DNA of 7,470 nt, from NCBI GenBank assembly GCA_030066245.1, contig JASJBY010000252.1, positions 1 to 7,470 on the forward strand, written 5' to 3'. This document shows positions 1 to 6,639 of this stretch, in pieces. The notes under the pieces were generated by a model. It was not told the DNA's origin, made no database searches, and worked only from the letters and a program-made list of their open reading frames with translations. Source of the stretch: Gammaproteobacteria bacterium. Lineage in GTDB: Bacteria > Pseudomonadota > Gammaproteobacteria > JAABTG01. Position 1 is the first letter of the stretch; each line of letters begins with the position of its first letter. A program made the position numbers and the translations under genes.

Positions 1-563
1 CGTGATCTGCTCGTATCCGGGCGCTCCATGCGCAGCGTCTGGAAACGCATACCGGCGAGCGCCGGCTCCGCCGAGAATCGTTGCACGTACTGGGGAACGA
101 GCTCAGGGTGCAGTGCACTGCCCACAAGCCCCACGTCCTTCCTGGCCTCCGAGATTTCCAGGTTCTTCAGCCACAGCCCGTCGATGTGCTGTCGGGCCAG
201 CCCGGCCAGATGCTCGGAGAACCCCTCGCGATTTCCGTACGCACCCGAAGTAAGCAGCTCTTCCACCTTCCTGCGGCGCTGGAGGTCCCGAGCCAGGCGC
301 TGAACCTCCGCCTCCAGGAGGGCGCTTCTGGACTTTTCGGGTAGCTGCCGGGACAGGTTTTCCAGACGCCGGGCCGCTGCGCTGCGTTGGTCCTTGAGCG
401 ACACCAACTCGTCGTCGAGCACCTGCACGCGCCACAGCCCGAATGCGTAGACCATGAGCAATCCCAGGAACACCACGCCCGACGCTTGAAGCAGGGCCAC
501 GGAAGAGAACACCTTCTTCTGCTTGCGGAAGATAGGCTGGTAGAGGTTGATTTCCTGTCTCAC
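1..563 (-). CDS. PilN-like MSHA pilus biogenesis protein (3'-truncated by window edge)
   Basis: This is an inner-membrane alignment-complex protein of the PilN family, partner of the PilM-like MshI encoded just upstream. The frame is open for 187 codons and leaves the window without a stop. Residues 1-20 are a short basic cytoplasmic tail containing the INLY motif (residues 5-8), the type of segment that PilN uses to dock on PilM. Residues about 22-44 form one hydrophobic membrane segment. Residues about 47-105 are charged, with coiled-coil character (many Glu, Arg, Leu). A periplasmic part with the PilN-like pattern GLWLKNLEIS follows at about 129-138. The GTG start at 563-561 overlaps the mshI stop by four bases (GTGA) and has a good Shine-Dalgarno sequence, suggesting translational coupling. 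Families of this size are about 200 residues, so probably only a short tail is missing. In other genomes this position is sometimes called MshI2 or MshJ; I leave the symbol blank. Family assignment is firm, exact name is not. Confidence 0.88.
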   Translation of the reverse strand, partial: MRQEINLYQPIFRKQKKVFSSVALLQASGVVFLGLLMVYAFGLWRVQVLDDELVSLKDQRSAAARRLENLSRQLPEKSRSALLEAEVQRLARDLQRRRKVEELLTSGAYGNREGFSEHLAGLARQHIDGLWLKNLEISEARKDVGLVGSALHPELVPQYVQRFSAEPALAGMRFQTLRMERPDTSRS

Positions 564-1543
564 AGGGCTTTTCCCTCCACCCGCAGAGCCTCACCGATGA
601 TCGGAGTACAGTGGGCCTGCAGCTCGGCGTCCAGGACCTGGCCGCTATCGATCACCGCGTTCAGATCCACCATGCGAGCCGACAGACCGAGCTGTCGCGC
701 CAAATACTCGGTCATGCCGGGAACCTGAAGCGCCATGGGCGCGATGACCAGATGGCGAATCGGGGACTGGGCAAAGTGGCTGTCGTAGTAGTCGAGGGAA
801 CGCTGGATCTCGACCACCAGGCCGTCCAGCACGTCCCGTGTTGTCGACGGCCAGCCCTCGCCCGCATTGGCAGCCGGGCCGGACCCGGAGGATTCCAGGT
901 TCCCAAGCGCCAGGGGAAAGCGTCTGGCCAGGTACAGGGTCGCCTGGTGCGTAAGCACAATCAGGCCGCTGTTGTTGGCCAGGTGTAGAAAAGCCAGACC
1001 GGCCACGTCCTCTGGGAGCAGAGCCGCCATGTTGCGCAGCGCCAGCTCTGGAACGTCTATGGCCGAGAGCCGTAGACCAACCGATTCCAGAAGGTCCACC
1101 CGGTCACGAACCACCTGAGCTTTCGCCGCAACCACGTACATGAGCCGGCTGGCGGTAGCGCGTTTCTGATCCGGGACATCGAATACATCCACCACCGCGT
1201 CGTCGATGTGAAAGTCAATGAGATCCTTGATCCGCCACCGCATGGCAGCCTTGAGCTCGTCCGGCGGAACATCCGGAGCCTCCACTAGAAGCAGGCTGTA
1301 TGCGTCCGGCTCCATGACGCTGCAGCAGGTTGCCTGGTCCAACCCATGCTCCTTCGTCAAGGCCTTGAGGGCCGCCCTGCGCGCATCCTCGTCGGCCGCT
1401 TCCCTGAAGTCGCACAGCTCCAGCACCGGCGACACCGCCTCGGGCCTGGAGACGCTCGCCACGCCGACTCCTTCCGGAGTGATGCCGACGGATATGAAAG
1501 TACCCGTCTTCCGCTGTCTGTTGAATATGGAAAACAGAGACAT
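560..1543 (-). CDS. mshI: MSHA biogenesis protein MshI (PilM-like actin-fold protein)
   Basis: Cytoplasmic member of the PilM/MshI family, 327 residues, full length for the family. It is expected to sit under the inner membrane and bind the N-terminal tail of the PilN-like protein, linking the pilus assembly motor to the envelope complex. Visible family features: a short N-terminal strand region (residues 1-30); MRWRIKDLIDF at 101-111; AIDVPELALRN at 161-171, matching the PilM pattern of an Asp followed by an Ala-Leu-Arg helix; VEIQRSLDYYDSHF at 244-257, the most diagnostic PilM segment; and IGEALR at 316-321 near the C-terminus. No signal peptide or membrane segment is seen. Start: ATG, preceded by the weak purine run AAGATAAG rather than a strong Shine-Dalgarno. 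It lies 102 bases downstream of the large adhesin gene, same strand, so a shared transcript is likely but not certain. Its stop overlaps the next gene's start. Confidence 0.92.
   Translation of the reverse strand: MSLFSIFNRQRKTGTFISVGITPEGVGVASVSRPEAVSPVLELCDFREAADEDARRAALKALTKEHGLDQATCCSVMEPDAYSLLLVEAPDVPPDELKAAMRWRIKDLIDFHIDDAVVDVFDVPDQKRATASRLMYVVAAKAQVVRDRVDLLESVGLRLSAIDVPELALRNMAALLPEDVAGLAFLHLANNSGLIVLTHQATLYLARRFPLALGNLESSGSGPAANAGEGWPSTTRDVLDGLVVEIQRSLDYYDSHFAQSPIRHLVIAPMALQVPGMTEYLARQLGLSARMVDLNAVIDSGQVLDAELQAHCTPIIGEALRVEGKAL
574..578 (-). promoter_or_regulatory. Ribosome binding site of the PilN-like gene (supports a GTG start)
   Basis: The minus strand reads GGAGG here, ten bases before the GTG at 563-561. 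It lies inside the last codons of mshI. It supports the non-ATG start and coupling to mshI translation. Confidence 0.7.
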
Positions 1544-1558
1544 AATTTGCTTATCTTG

Positions 1559-1576
1559 ATACTTTCATCGAAGTAT
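1559..1576. repeat. Inverted repeat ATACTT-N6-AAGTAT upstream of mshI
   Basis: A perfect six-base inverted repeat with a six-base spacer (TCATCG) sits 16 bases before the mshI ATG, in the only AT-rich part of the 102-base adhesin-mshI gap. It could be a small hairpin in the mshI leader or a dimeric-protein operator. I see no convincing -35/-10 pair with it, and at this size chance is possible. Confidence 0.35.
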
Positions 1577-1645
1577 TGCGGCGCCCCATGGAAAATATTG
1601 ACTTCGCGAGTGGGTCCGACCGGCGCGGTAAGGAAGCTTGCTCTG

Positions 1646-4600
1646 CTAGAACCGAGGGTCCCTTATCTGAATAATGCGCGGGGCGCCGCGGTAGATTCCG
1701 AAAGTTGCCCGCCCGCTCGCGGGTTGGGTCCCCGCCAGGATCGGGTCCCAGTCGAACTGAAGCCAAGGCGGCACGGCGGTTGAGCCGCGGATGTCCACGT
1801 AACCCGTGTTGCCGACGCCCGGTGCGGTGAAGGTCATCTGCGTCCGGCCAGCGGCCACCAGAAACATCGCCGGACCGGCGTTGGTGTTGCCCGCCGCGGG
1901 GATGGTCATGGCGGTATTTCCCGCCTGCCAGGCACCCCCGGCTGTCTCGGGATTGCTGAGCTCGTAGTCGGTGGCCAGGGTCAGGGTCGAGGTATTGTCG
2001 GCACCGTTGAGGACGAACGCGCTGCCATCGAAATACTCTACCGTGACCGGCACACTGACCGGCAGCAGCTCGGAGCCGAAACCGTTGGCGAGACGCAGAC
2101 GCCCGTAGCGCACGTCGGTGACCAGACCGATCGCCTTGGTGGTGCAGTTGCCATCGGTCACACAGTCATTGGCCTGGTCGGGCTTCTGGTCGCGGTTCGC
2201 GACGGTGCGGCTGTCCTGCTCACTGGCTATTGCAACGCTAAACCGCAGACTGCCAAACGGGCCGTCGGGTCCCCCGGCCGCCCGGGCAACGGTCTCCGTG
2301 ATGGAGCTGACGTCATAAACGCCCCCACTCCAGGCGCCGGCGGGATTGCTCACCCGCGCTGACAGGTCGGTGCCGTCGTTGTTGTTCTCCGCATGCAGCG
2401 TCACGTTGCCGGTGGCATAACCGGCAGCGGAATCGTAGTTGCTCGTCAGGTTGTCGTTGAGGCTGCGGGCCTCGAGGGTATAGCTGATGCCGAGCGCCGG
2501 CTGCGCCATGTAGGTAAAAGTGCCGTTGCCCGGGGTGACGCTGCCGGCGGTCAATGTAAAGTGGTCCGGAAAAAAGCGGCCCACCGGCGCACTGTAGCCC
2601 GACACGTTGATACCCGCGCTGATGTAGTCAGTGGCCTGGGCCTGCAGAATGACACTGCCGACCTCATCGTAGGTGAGGTCCCCGACCGAAGTGGCAGTAC
2701 CGCTGCTGTAACTGGCCTGGCTGACGCTGGTGGTGCCGCCCAGGCTGCCTGTGCTTCCGCTGGCTGGAGTGTAGCCTGTGGGGTAGACGGATAGACTTGT
2801 CCCCCAGGCGAAGTTGGGTGTGTTGCCGTTGTCGGTGATATCAGCACCGAGATCGGGTACGCCGTCGCCGTTGGCGTCGTCCGCGGCCTGGTACTGGTAG
2901 CCCGTCAGGGTCACCCGGAAAACGTCCTCCGCAGCGACGAAACCGAAGCCGCCTGACGCAGTGCCGCCTTGGTTCAGAACATCGTCGCCGTTATCGTACA
3001 CGCCGTCGACGCCGTAGTTGCGCACATTGCTGAATGCCAGCCCGAAAGGCCGCACCACGTAGGCGTTGCTGCTGCCAACCATGAAGTTGCCCGAGGGCGT
3101 GCCATCTTCCAGGAGAATCTCGTGCCGCGCATGCAACTGCATCTGACCCGCGTCCCCGTAGTTCAGTATCAGCGCGGCCTTGCCGTTCGCGTCGAAGGCC
3201 AGGTTCGGAAAGTTCGTATAAGCCGTCGTCCCGGGACCGCCGTTGTTGTTGCTGGTGCTGACGCCGATACCGTTGACGCTCACCTGCCGACCCGTGCAGC
3301 TGCTCGGAACCCGGCACTCGGCGCCGAAATCCACACTCTCGACCGTGTTCACGAACAGCGGCGAGCATTGAGTGGGATCGCTGTCAGAGACCCGCATCGC
3401 CTGCAGGCTGATGAGCTTGGCGCCGGGATTGGCGGTGGACGCCTTGCCGGAGATCTGCGTGGTGACCGTCTGGTTGCCGTCAGTGTCGTTGGTAAAAACG
3501 AAGCCGGCAGAGCTGAACAGCAGATCCGGATCTTCAGCGGGGTCCTCGGTGATCAGGCCGCCCTGGGACACGTCGAAATTGATGACTTCTGGGTCGGCAC
3601 CCGGATCGGTGTAAAGAAATGCCAGCACCACACTGCTCTCCCCGCCCGGGAAGGTGTAGGTAGCCGCGCCGTCTCCGGCAACGGGATCGTTCAACACGCC
3701 GCCGCCGGTGATGACCGCGGACCAGGTGCCACGGCCGGTGCTGGTGGTCAAGGTGATGGTGCTGTTGCCGGCGTCCGTAGGCACATGGGCCGAATCGTGG
3801 GCCGTGATGGTGATCTCCTCGCTCTTGCAGGTGATACCGGCGCCGGAATGACTGATGGCGTAATGGTCGGCGCCGACCAGGGATGTCTGGAAGTTGGCGC
3901 AGATGTTGAGGTTGTCGATCTCGTGAATGTTGGTGGAGCCGCCGGTAGAGCCAGTGAACGACAGTATCCATTCGGCCGGTACCGCCGCCTGACCCGGCTG
4001 AGCATTGGCATCGTAGGGTGGAACCAGCATGACGTAGCCGCTGCCGGTGTCGCGCTCCACCGACACCATGGCGTTGGAGCTGTTGGCGTGGTCGACGATG
4101 ATGCGGTAGCGATGCGGCGGCGACGCCGAGCCATTGTTGTCCACCTGGGGAGTCAGGGTATTGGTGCCGGCGTGATACTGGTAACCGCTGGTGCCGGACC
4201 CTGAGCCGCGCACGGAGACAGAGTCCCGCCTCAGGCCGGGGCCTCCGATGCGCCCTTCGGAAGGATTGGAGAAGTTGCCGTACTCGTCGATGCCGACACC
4301 GAGCCATCCGCCCGCGAAGCCGTTGATCCCGCTGCGCTGGGCATAGCCCAGCGACCCCCCGTACCCGCCCGGCACGGGCGCCACCGCATAATCGGACAGA
4401 ATGAAGGCGATGCCGTCGGCTCCGGATCCGCCATAGGCATAGTAGTCGAACTCAACTTCGATGCGGTTGCCACTCCCGGGGAACTTGCGCTGCAACGTGG
4501 CCAGGGTGGACACGTTACCGCTGGCATCGGTGAGGCGGAGGCGATTACCCGCGATCAGCGGATTGCCGAAGCTGCCGCTGTTATTGGACATCACCCAGTC

Positions 4601-6073
4601 GGAACCGGCTGAGCCGCTGGGCCTGTTGTAATCATCGCCGTAGCAGATCCAGGGTCTGGACCTCAGAGCCACGGACTGGGTCGCCCCGCTGTCTGCCGAG
4701 CCACTCGCGGTCGCCGTGCGCGTCCCGGTCGAGCCCGGCGCGGCGATGAGCTCGTAGTTGATCTCTATGGAGACGCCGACCGGGTCGTCGGGCGGCAGGG
4801 ATGAGATGTCGACCATCTCGGTCATGCCGGCCGGCGGTGACCAAGTCCGTGAGCTGGTGAAGCCGTGAATGGTCACCAGCATATCGTCAGGCATGGTGGT
4901 CGTAACGCTTGGCGCCGTGTGGGCAACCGCGCTCGGGGTGGCGTTTCCCGCCTCGTCGTCTATTGGCGCGTTGTTGTCAACGCCCGTGAAGCTGGCAATG
5001 CCGCCGGCGGCACCCCCGAATCCGGCGCTGCCGAACGTCCACGTGTAAGCAGGCGGCTCCGTGCCGTCGGCAACCCGGTAATAAGTCGTTAGCGCACTGC
5101 TGTTTGGATTGCTCTGGGTCACCTGCCGGATCAGCGTCCAGCCGCCCGGGGCGGTTACGGAAACACCGCTGGACCTTCTGATTAGCGACGCGAGCATCAC
5201 GTCGCCGGCGACCGTCCCGGCGGGCACGTTGAGGGTCAGGGACGGCAACGCCGGCGCCGGGCGCAGGGCGAGAATGACGCCGTAATTCTCGTCGGTGTCC
5301 GGGGTGGCGCAGGACGACGAGTTGGTGTCGATGGACCAATTCGAAATTGACTTGGCACCCGCAGTCGTCTGCAACTGGTAGTGCAGGCCAAACGCCAGGT
5401 CGCGGCCCGGCGTCAGCCGTGACTCGAAAGACGTGCTCCAGCCCGCCCCCTGGCAGATGTGGCTGTTGTCATTGACGAAGGAGGCGACCAACAGCATCTC
5501 GTTGGGGTCGATGGTGGTCTCAGTTCCGGTGTCTATGTTGTTGGTGTTCTGGCACACCGCGTTGGCGCCACAGTTGGGGGCACTGGGGATCGGAACGGCG
5601 TGGAAAGGCGTCGTCGGATGCACGTTCCGGAAACGCGCCACTCGTGCAGCCAGGGAGCGACAGTTGGCCGATTGGTTAATGGTAATGGGATCTGCCCCGG
5701 GCGCCGGGCCGGACGCAAACCGATAGTAGATCCTGACCTTGAAATCCTGACCGGGATAAGTGCTGGCGTAGAGCAGAGTCCAACCCGCAGGTGACGAGAG
5801 CACCGAGCTGGATTCCCGCGAGTTGACCGACGCTATCAGCAGGTCACCCACCTGGCCGGCCGCCGGCTGTGCAGTAACCGACCCGCAGCTGTTGCCAAGG
5901 TTGCTCACCGCTCCTGCGCCCACGTGAGTGATCGTCCCGCCGCCGGTGACGCTGGAGGCCGAAGTGGCCGCCCGAAAGCCCACGACCGCCAGCGCCTCGG
6001 GCGCCAGCGCGCCCCAGACCACCACGAGCCCGACCAGCAGTATGGAAAGCCTGACGAGCCGCTGTACTTTCAA
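1646..6073 (-). CDS. mshQ: Large secreted MshQ-like adhesin: tandem beta domains, L-type lectin domain, DUF6701
   Basis: A 1475-residue exported protein, probably a surface or pilus-associated adhesin of the MSHA-type pilus. Residues 1-29 are a signal peptide (basic KVQRLVR, hydrophobic core, cleavage after ALA). Two related beta-rich domains follow (about 47-274 and 276-474); both contain an AGD/VGD strand, a GWTL motif and a YYR strand, and both end near ALRxRP. Residues about 475-726 are an L-type lectin-like domain with the hallmark ADGIAF (552-557), GVGIDEYGN (592-600, likely metal-site Asp596 and Asn600) and HEIDNL (717-722). Residues about 733-1475 match the MshQ/DUF6701 family: the opening DHYAISHSGAGITC, PVGRFFPDHF near 1163-1172, and the C-terminal signature PPWLQFDW...RATFGIYRG. 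A DxNxDGxxD calcium-loop motif is at 1066-1074. Fourteen cysteines in the mature protein suggest disulfides. The start is TTG, because an in-frame TGA lies four codons upstream and no in-frame ATG occurs before about residue 193. Binding target is unknown. Confidence 0.88.
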   Translation of the reverse strand: MKVQRLVRLSILLVGLVVVWGALAPEALAVVGFRAATSASSVTGGGTITHVGAGAVSNLGNSCGSVTAQPAAGQVGDLLIASVNSRESSSVLSSPAGWTLLYASTYPGQDFKVRIYYRFASGPAPGADPITINQSANCRSLAARVARFRNVHPTTPFHAVPIPSAPNCGANAVCQNTNNIDTGTETTIDPNEMLLVASFVNDNSHICQGAGWSTSFESRLTPGRDLAFGLHYQLQTTAGAKSISNWSIDTNSSSCATPDTDENYGVILALRPAPALPSLTLNVPAGTVAGDVMLASLIRRSSGVSVTAPGGWTLIRQVTQSNPNSSALTTYYRVADGTEPPAYTWTFGSAGFGGAAGGIASFTGVDNNAPIDDEAGNATPSAVAHTAPSVTTTMPDDMLVTIHGFTSSRTWSPPAGMTEMVDISSLPPDDPVGVSIEINYELIAAPGSTGTRTATASGSADSGATQSVALRSRPWICYGDDYNRPSGSAGSDWVMSNNSGSFGNPLIAGNRLRLTDASGNVSTLATLQRKFPGSGNRIEVEFDYYAYGGSGADGIAFILSDYAVAPVPGGYGGSLGYAQRSGINGFAGGWLGVGIDEYGNFSNPSEGRIGGPGLRRDSVSVRGSGSGTSGYQYHAGTNTLTPQVDNNGSASPPHRYRIIVDHANSSNAMVSVERDTGSGYVMLVPPYDANAQPGQAAVPAEWILSFTGSTGGSTNIHEIDNLNICANFQTSLVGADHYAISHSGAGITCKSEEITITAHDSAHVPTDAGNSTITLTTSTGRGTWSAVITGGGVLNDPVAGDGAATYTFPGGESSVVLAFLYTDPGADPEVINFDVSQGGLITEDPAEDPDLLFSSAGFVFTNDTDGNQTVTTQISGKASTANPGAKLISLQAMRVSDSDPTQCSPLFVNTVESVDFGAECRVPSSCTGRQVSVNGIGVSTSNNNGGPGTTAYTNFPNLAFDANGKAALILNYGDAGQMQLHARHEILLEDGTPSGNFMVGSSNAYVVRPFGLAFSNVRNYGVDGVYDNGDDVLNQGGTASGGFGFVAAEDVFRVTLTGYQYQAADDANGDGVPDLGADITDNGNTPNFAWGTSLSVYPTGYTPASGSTGSLGGTTSVSQASYSSGTATSVGDLTYDEVGSVILQAQATDYISAGINVSGYSAPVGRFFPDHFTLTAGSVTPGNGTFTYMAQPALGISYTLEARSLNDNLTSNYDSAAGYATGNVTLHAENNNDGTDLSARVSNPAGAWSGGVYDVSSITETVARAAGGPDGPFGSLRFSVAIASEQDSRTVANRDQKPDQANDCVTDGNCTTKAIGLVTDVRYGRLRLANGFGSELLPVSVPVTVEYFDGSAFVLNGADNTSTLTLATDYELSNPETAGGAWQAGNTAMTIPAAGNTNAGPAMFLVAAGRTQMTFTAPGVGNTGYVDIRGSTAVPPWLQFDWDPILAGTQPASGRATFGIYRGAPRIIQIRDPRF

Positions 6074-6141
6074 TGTCTTGCTTCACCCATGACCTGAGAC
6101 ACGACCAGCATGAGGAATGGGTCGGACCATTGGGAACTCAT
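6070..6141 (-). CDS. Possible 23-residue leader ORF ending in the adhesin start codon
   Basis: An ATG at 6141-6139 opens a 23-codon frame beginning MSSQWSDPF and ending at TGA 6072-6070. That stop overlaps the TTG start of the large adhesin (TTGA). Two further in-frame ATGs occur (6111 and 6090). The overlap would allow ribosomes ending the leader to restart on the weak TTG. No good Shine-Dalgarno precedes the first ATG: GAGG is directly adjacent and too close. The peptide resembles nothing I know. It could be a leader peptide, the tail of a lost upstream gene, or chance. Confidence 0.2.
   Translation of the reverse strand: MSSQWSDPFLMLVVSQVMGEARH
6081..6088 (-). promoter_or_regulatory. Ribosome binding site for the TTG start of the adhesin gene
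   Basis: The minus strand reads GGGTGAAG here. Its GGTGA core ends nine bases before the TTG at 6073-6071. An in-frame TGA occupies 6085-6083, so TTG is the first possible start, and it gives a complete signal peptide. The site is moderate, not a consensus AGGAGG. Confidence 0.5.
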
Positions 6142-6142
6142 C

Positions 6143-6167
6143 CTCGGTGGGGGCGGAGCCCACCGAG
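6143..6167. repeat. Perfect 9-bp hairpin in the adhesin leader region
   Basis: CTCGGTGGG at 6143-6151 pairs perfectly with CCCACCGAG at 6159-6167 around a seven-base loop. A bulged alternative pairs GGGC with GCCC inside. No T-run follows on either strand, so it is not a classic rho-independent terminator. It lies about 70 bases upstream of the adhesin start, immediately before the possible leader ORF. Confidence 0.6.
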
Positions 6168-6177
6168 CCCGCGCGCC

Positions 6178-6200
6178 TTATCTATCTGAATATATTGCGG
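6178..6200 (-). promoter_or_regulatory. AT-rich candidate promoter region for the adhesin operon
   Basis: This is an AT-rich island in otherwise GC-rich DNA. On the minus strand it contains TATATT at 6194-6189, five of six bases of a sigma-70 -10 box. No good -35 box is found at 16-18 bases spacing (GGACCA at 17). It would give a 5' leader of about 110 bases including the hairpin. Weak evidence. Confidence 0.2.
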
Positions 6201-6329
6201 TCGGGAGCAGGTGGTCCTTGAGGCTGGACAGCGGTTGCAGGCTCGGGAACACCCGCCAAGAGGCCATCGCCGCGGGTCGCCTCCGCTAAATCTCGACGGG
6301 GCCTGGGGGCGGCGCGGGAAAACGGGACC
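6201..6329. other. Intergenic stretch without recognisable features
   Basis: GC-rich DNA between the AT-rich island and the left end of the structured element. Short open frames exist on the minus strand but none has a plausible ribosome site with a recognisable product. I see no RNA gene here. Confidence 0.4.
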
Positions 6330-6434
6330 AGCGCGGATTTTTCACCAGGCGGACCTTGGTTCGCAGAATATGTTTGCAACCCCAATACACGGGCTTCACC
6401 AAGCCGGCCCGCCCTGAAAAAAGCCGTCCTACTC

Positions 6435-6541
6435 GGGTCTTAGCCCACCCTGGCTTTGCATCTTGGCCGATCCCCCACAGAGACAGAGCCACAGCTATGC
6501 CTCTGCGGACGATCGGCCAGTCTGCTTTGCCAGAGCGACCC
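6435..6541. repeat. Long interrupted fold-back (cruciform-capable)
   Basis: Paired arms from outside in: GGGTC (6435-6439) with GACCC (6537-6541); TGGC (6451-6454) with GCCA (6529-6532); GCA (6458-6460) with TGC (6523-6525); a perfect nine-base arm TGGCCGATC (6464-6472) with GATCGGCCA (6511-6519); and CCACAGAG (6475-6482) with CTCTGCGG (6501-6508), seven of eight. Internal loops are mostly symmetric. Confidence 0.6.
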
Positions 6542-6639
6542 AAGATTCCGACAAAATCGCCGGGAGCGATTTTCAACAGCGGAGCGTAGCGACGCTGGCC
6601 CCGCAGGGGCGGAGGGCAGGATGCCCGCAGTAATCTTGG
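6540..6639. repeat. Hairpin cluster closed by an 8-bp outer stem
   Basis: An outer inverted repeat, CCAAGATT (6540-6547) with AATCTTGG (6632-6639), encloses four perfect short hairpins in series: AAAATCGC/GCGATTTT (6553-6573, loop CGGGA), AGCGT/ACGCT (6583-6596), GCCCC/GGGGC (6598-6610) and GGGCA/TGCCC (6614-6626). The 6583-6596 hairpin is exactly centred in the outer pair. Folded, this would be a multi-branched structure. It overlaps the longer fold-back by two bases and forms the gpsA-proximal half of the element. Confidence 0.6.
6553..6573 (-). terminator. gpsA: Possible weak terminator downstream of gpsA
   Basis: On the minus strand the perfect 8-bp stem GCG/CGC-type hairpin ends in TTTT, which is itself part of the stem, about 90 bases after the gpsA stop. 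There is no longer U-run beyond it, so termination would be weak. Other hairpins nearby could contribute. Confidence 0.25.

Noticed and set aside
103..594. A 163-codon minus-strand frame at the left end
   Set aside because: It is an out-of-frame shadow of the PilN-like gene, which has an INLY tail, a membrane segment and a ribosome binding site in another frame.
1551..1766. A 71-codon minus-strand frame across the adhesin 3' end and the mshI leader
   Set aside because: It overlaps the conserved DUF6701 C-terminus in another frame and has no supporting ribosome site or homology.
2969..4204. A 411-codon open frame on the plus strand opposite the adhesin gene
   Set aside because: It is antisense to a gene with clear signal peptide, lectin and DUF6701 signatures. 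Its low-complexity Val/Ala/Gly/Arg composition is typical of shadows in GC-rich DNA, and no family motif is seen.
3534..4307. A 257-codon minus-strand frame within the adhesin gene
   Set aside because: Its Arg/His/Gln-rich sequence is a frame-shifted reading of the lectin and DUF6701 region, which is continuous in the real frame, so there is no evidence of a frameshift.
6182..6385. A 67-codon minus-strand frame ending PAPDRNIFR, considered as a prepilin or mshP remnant
   Set aside because: No prepilin leader, no hydrophobic N-terminal helix and no recognisable family; composition fits non-coding GC-rich DNA.
6417..6422. A run of six A (six T on the minus strand), considered as a rho-independent terminator of gpsA
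   Set aside because: On the minus strand no stem immediately precedes the T-run; the fold-back ends about 13 bases earlier.
6286..6576. A 96-codon minus-strand frame inside the structured element, beginning MKIAPGDFVGILG
   Set aside because: It runs across the terminal repeat and the fold-back arms, has a non-ATG start without a ribosome site, and resembles no family I know; most likely fortuitous.
6540..6639. The hairpin array considered as an integron attC site or a CRISPR fragment
   Set aside because: No GTTRRRY-type core boxes and no repeated unit with regular spacers; each hairpin has a different sequence.
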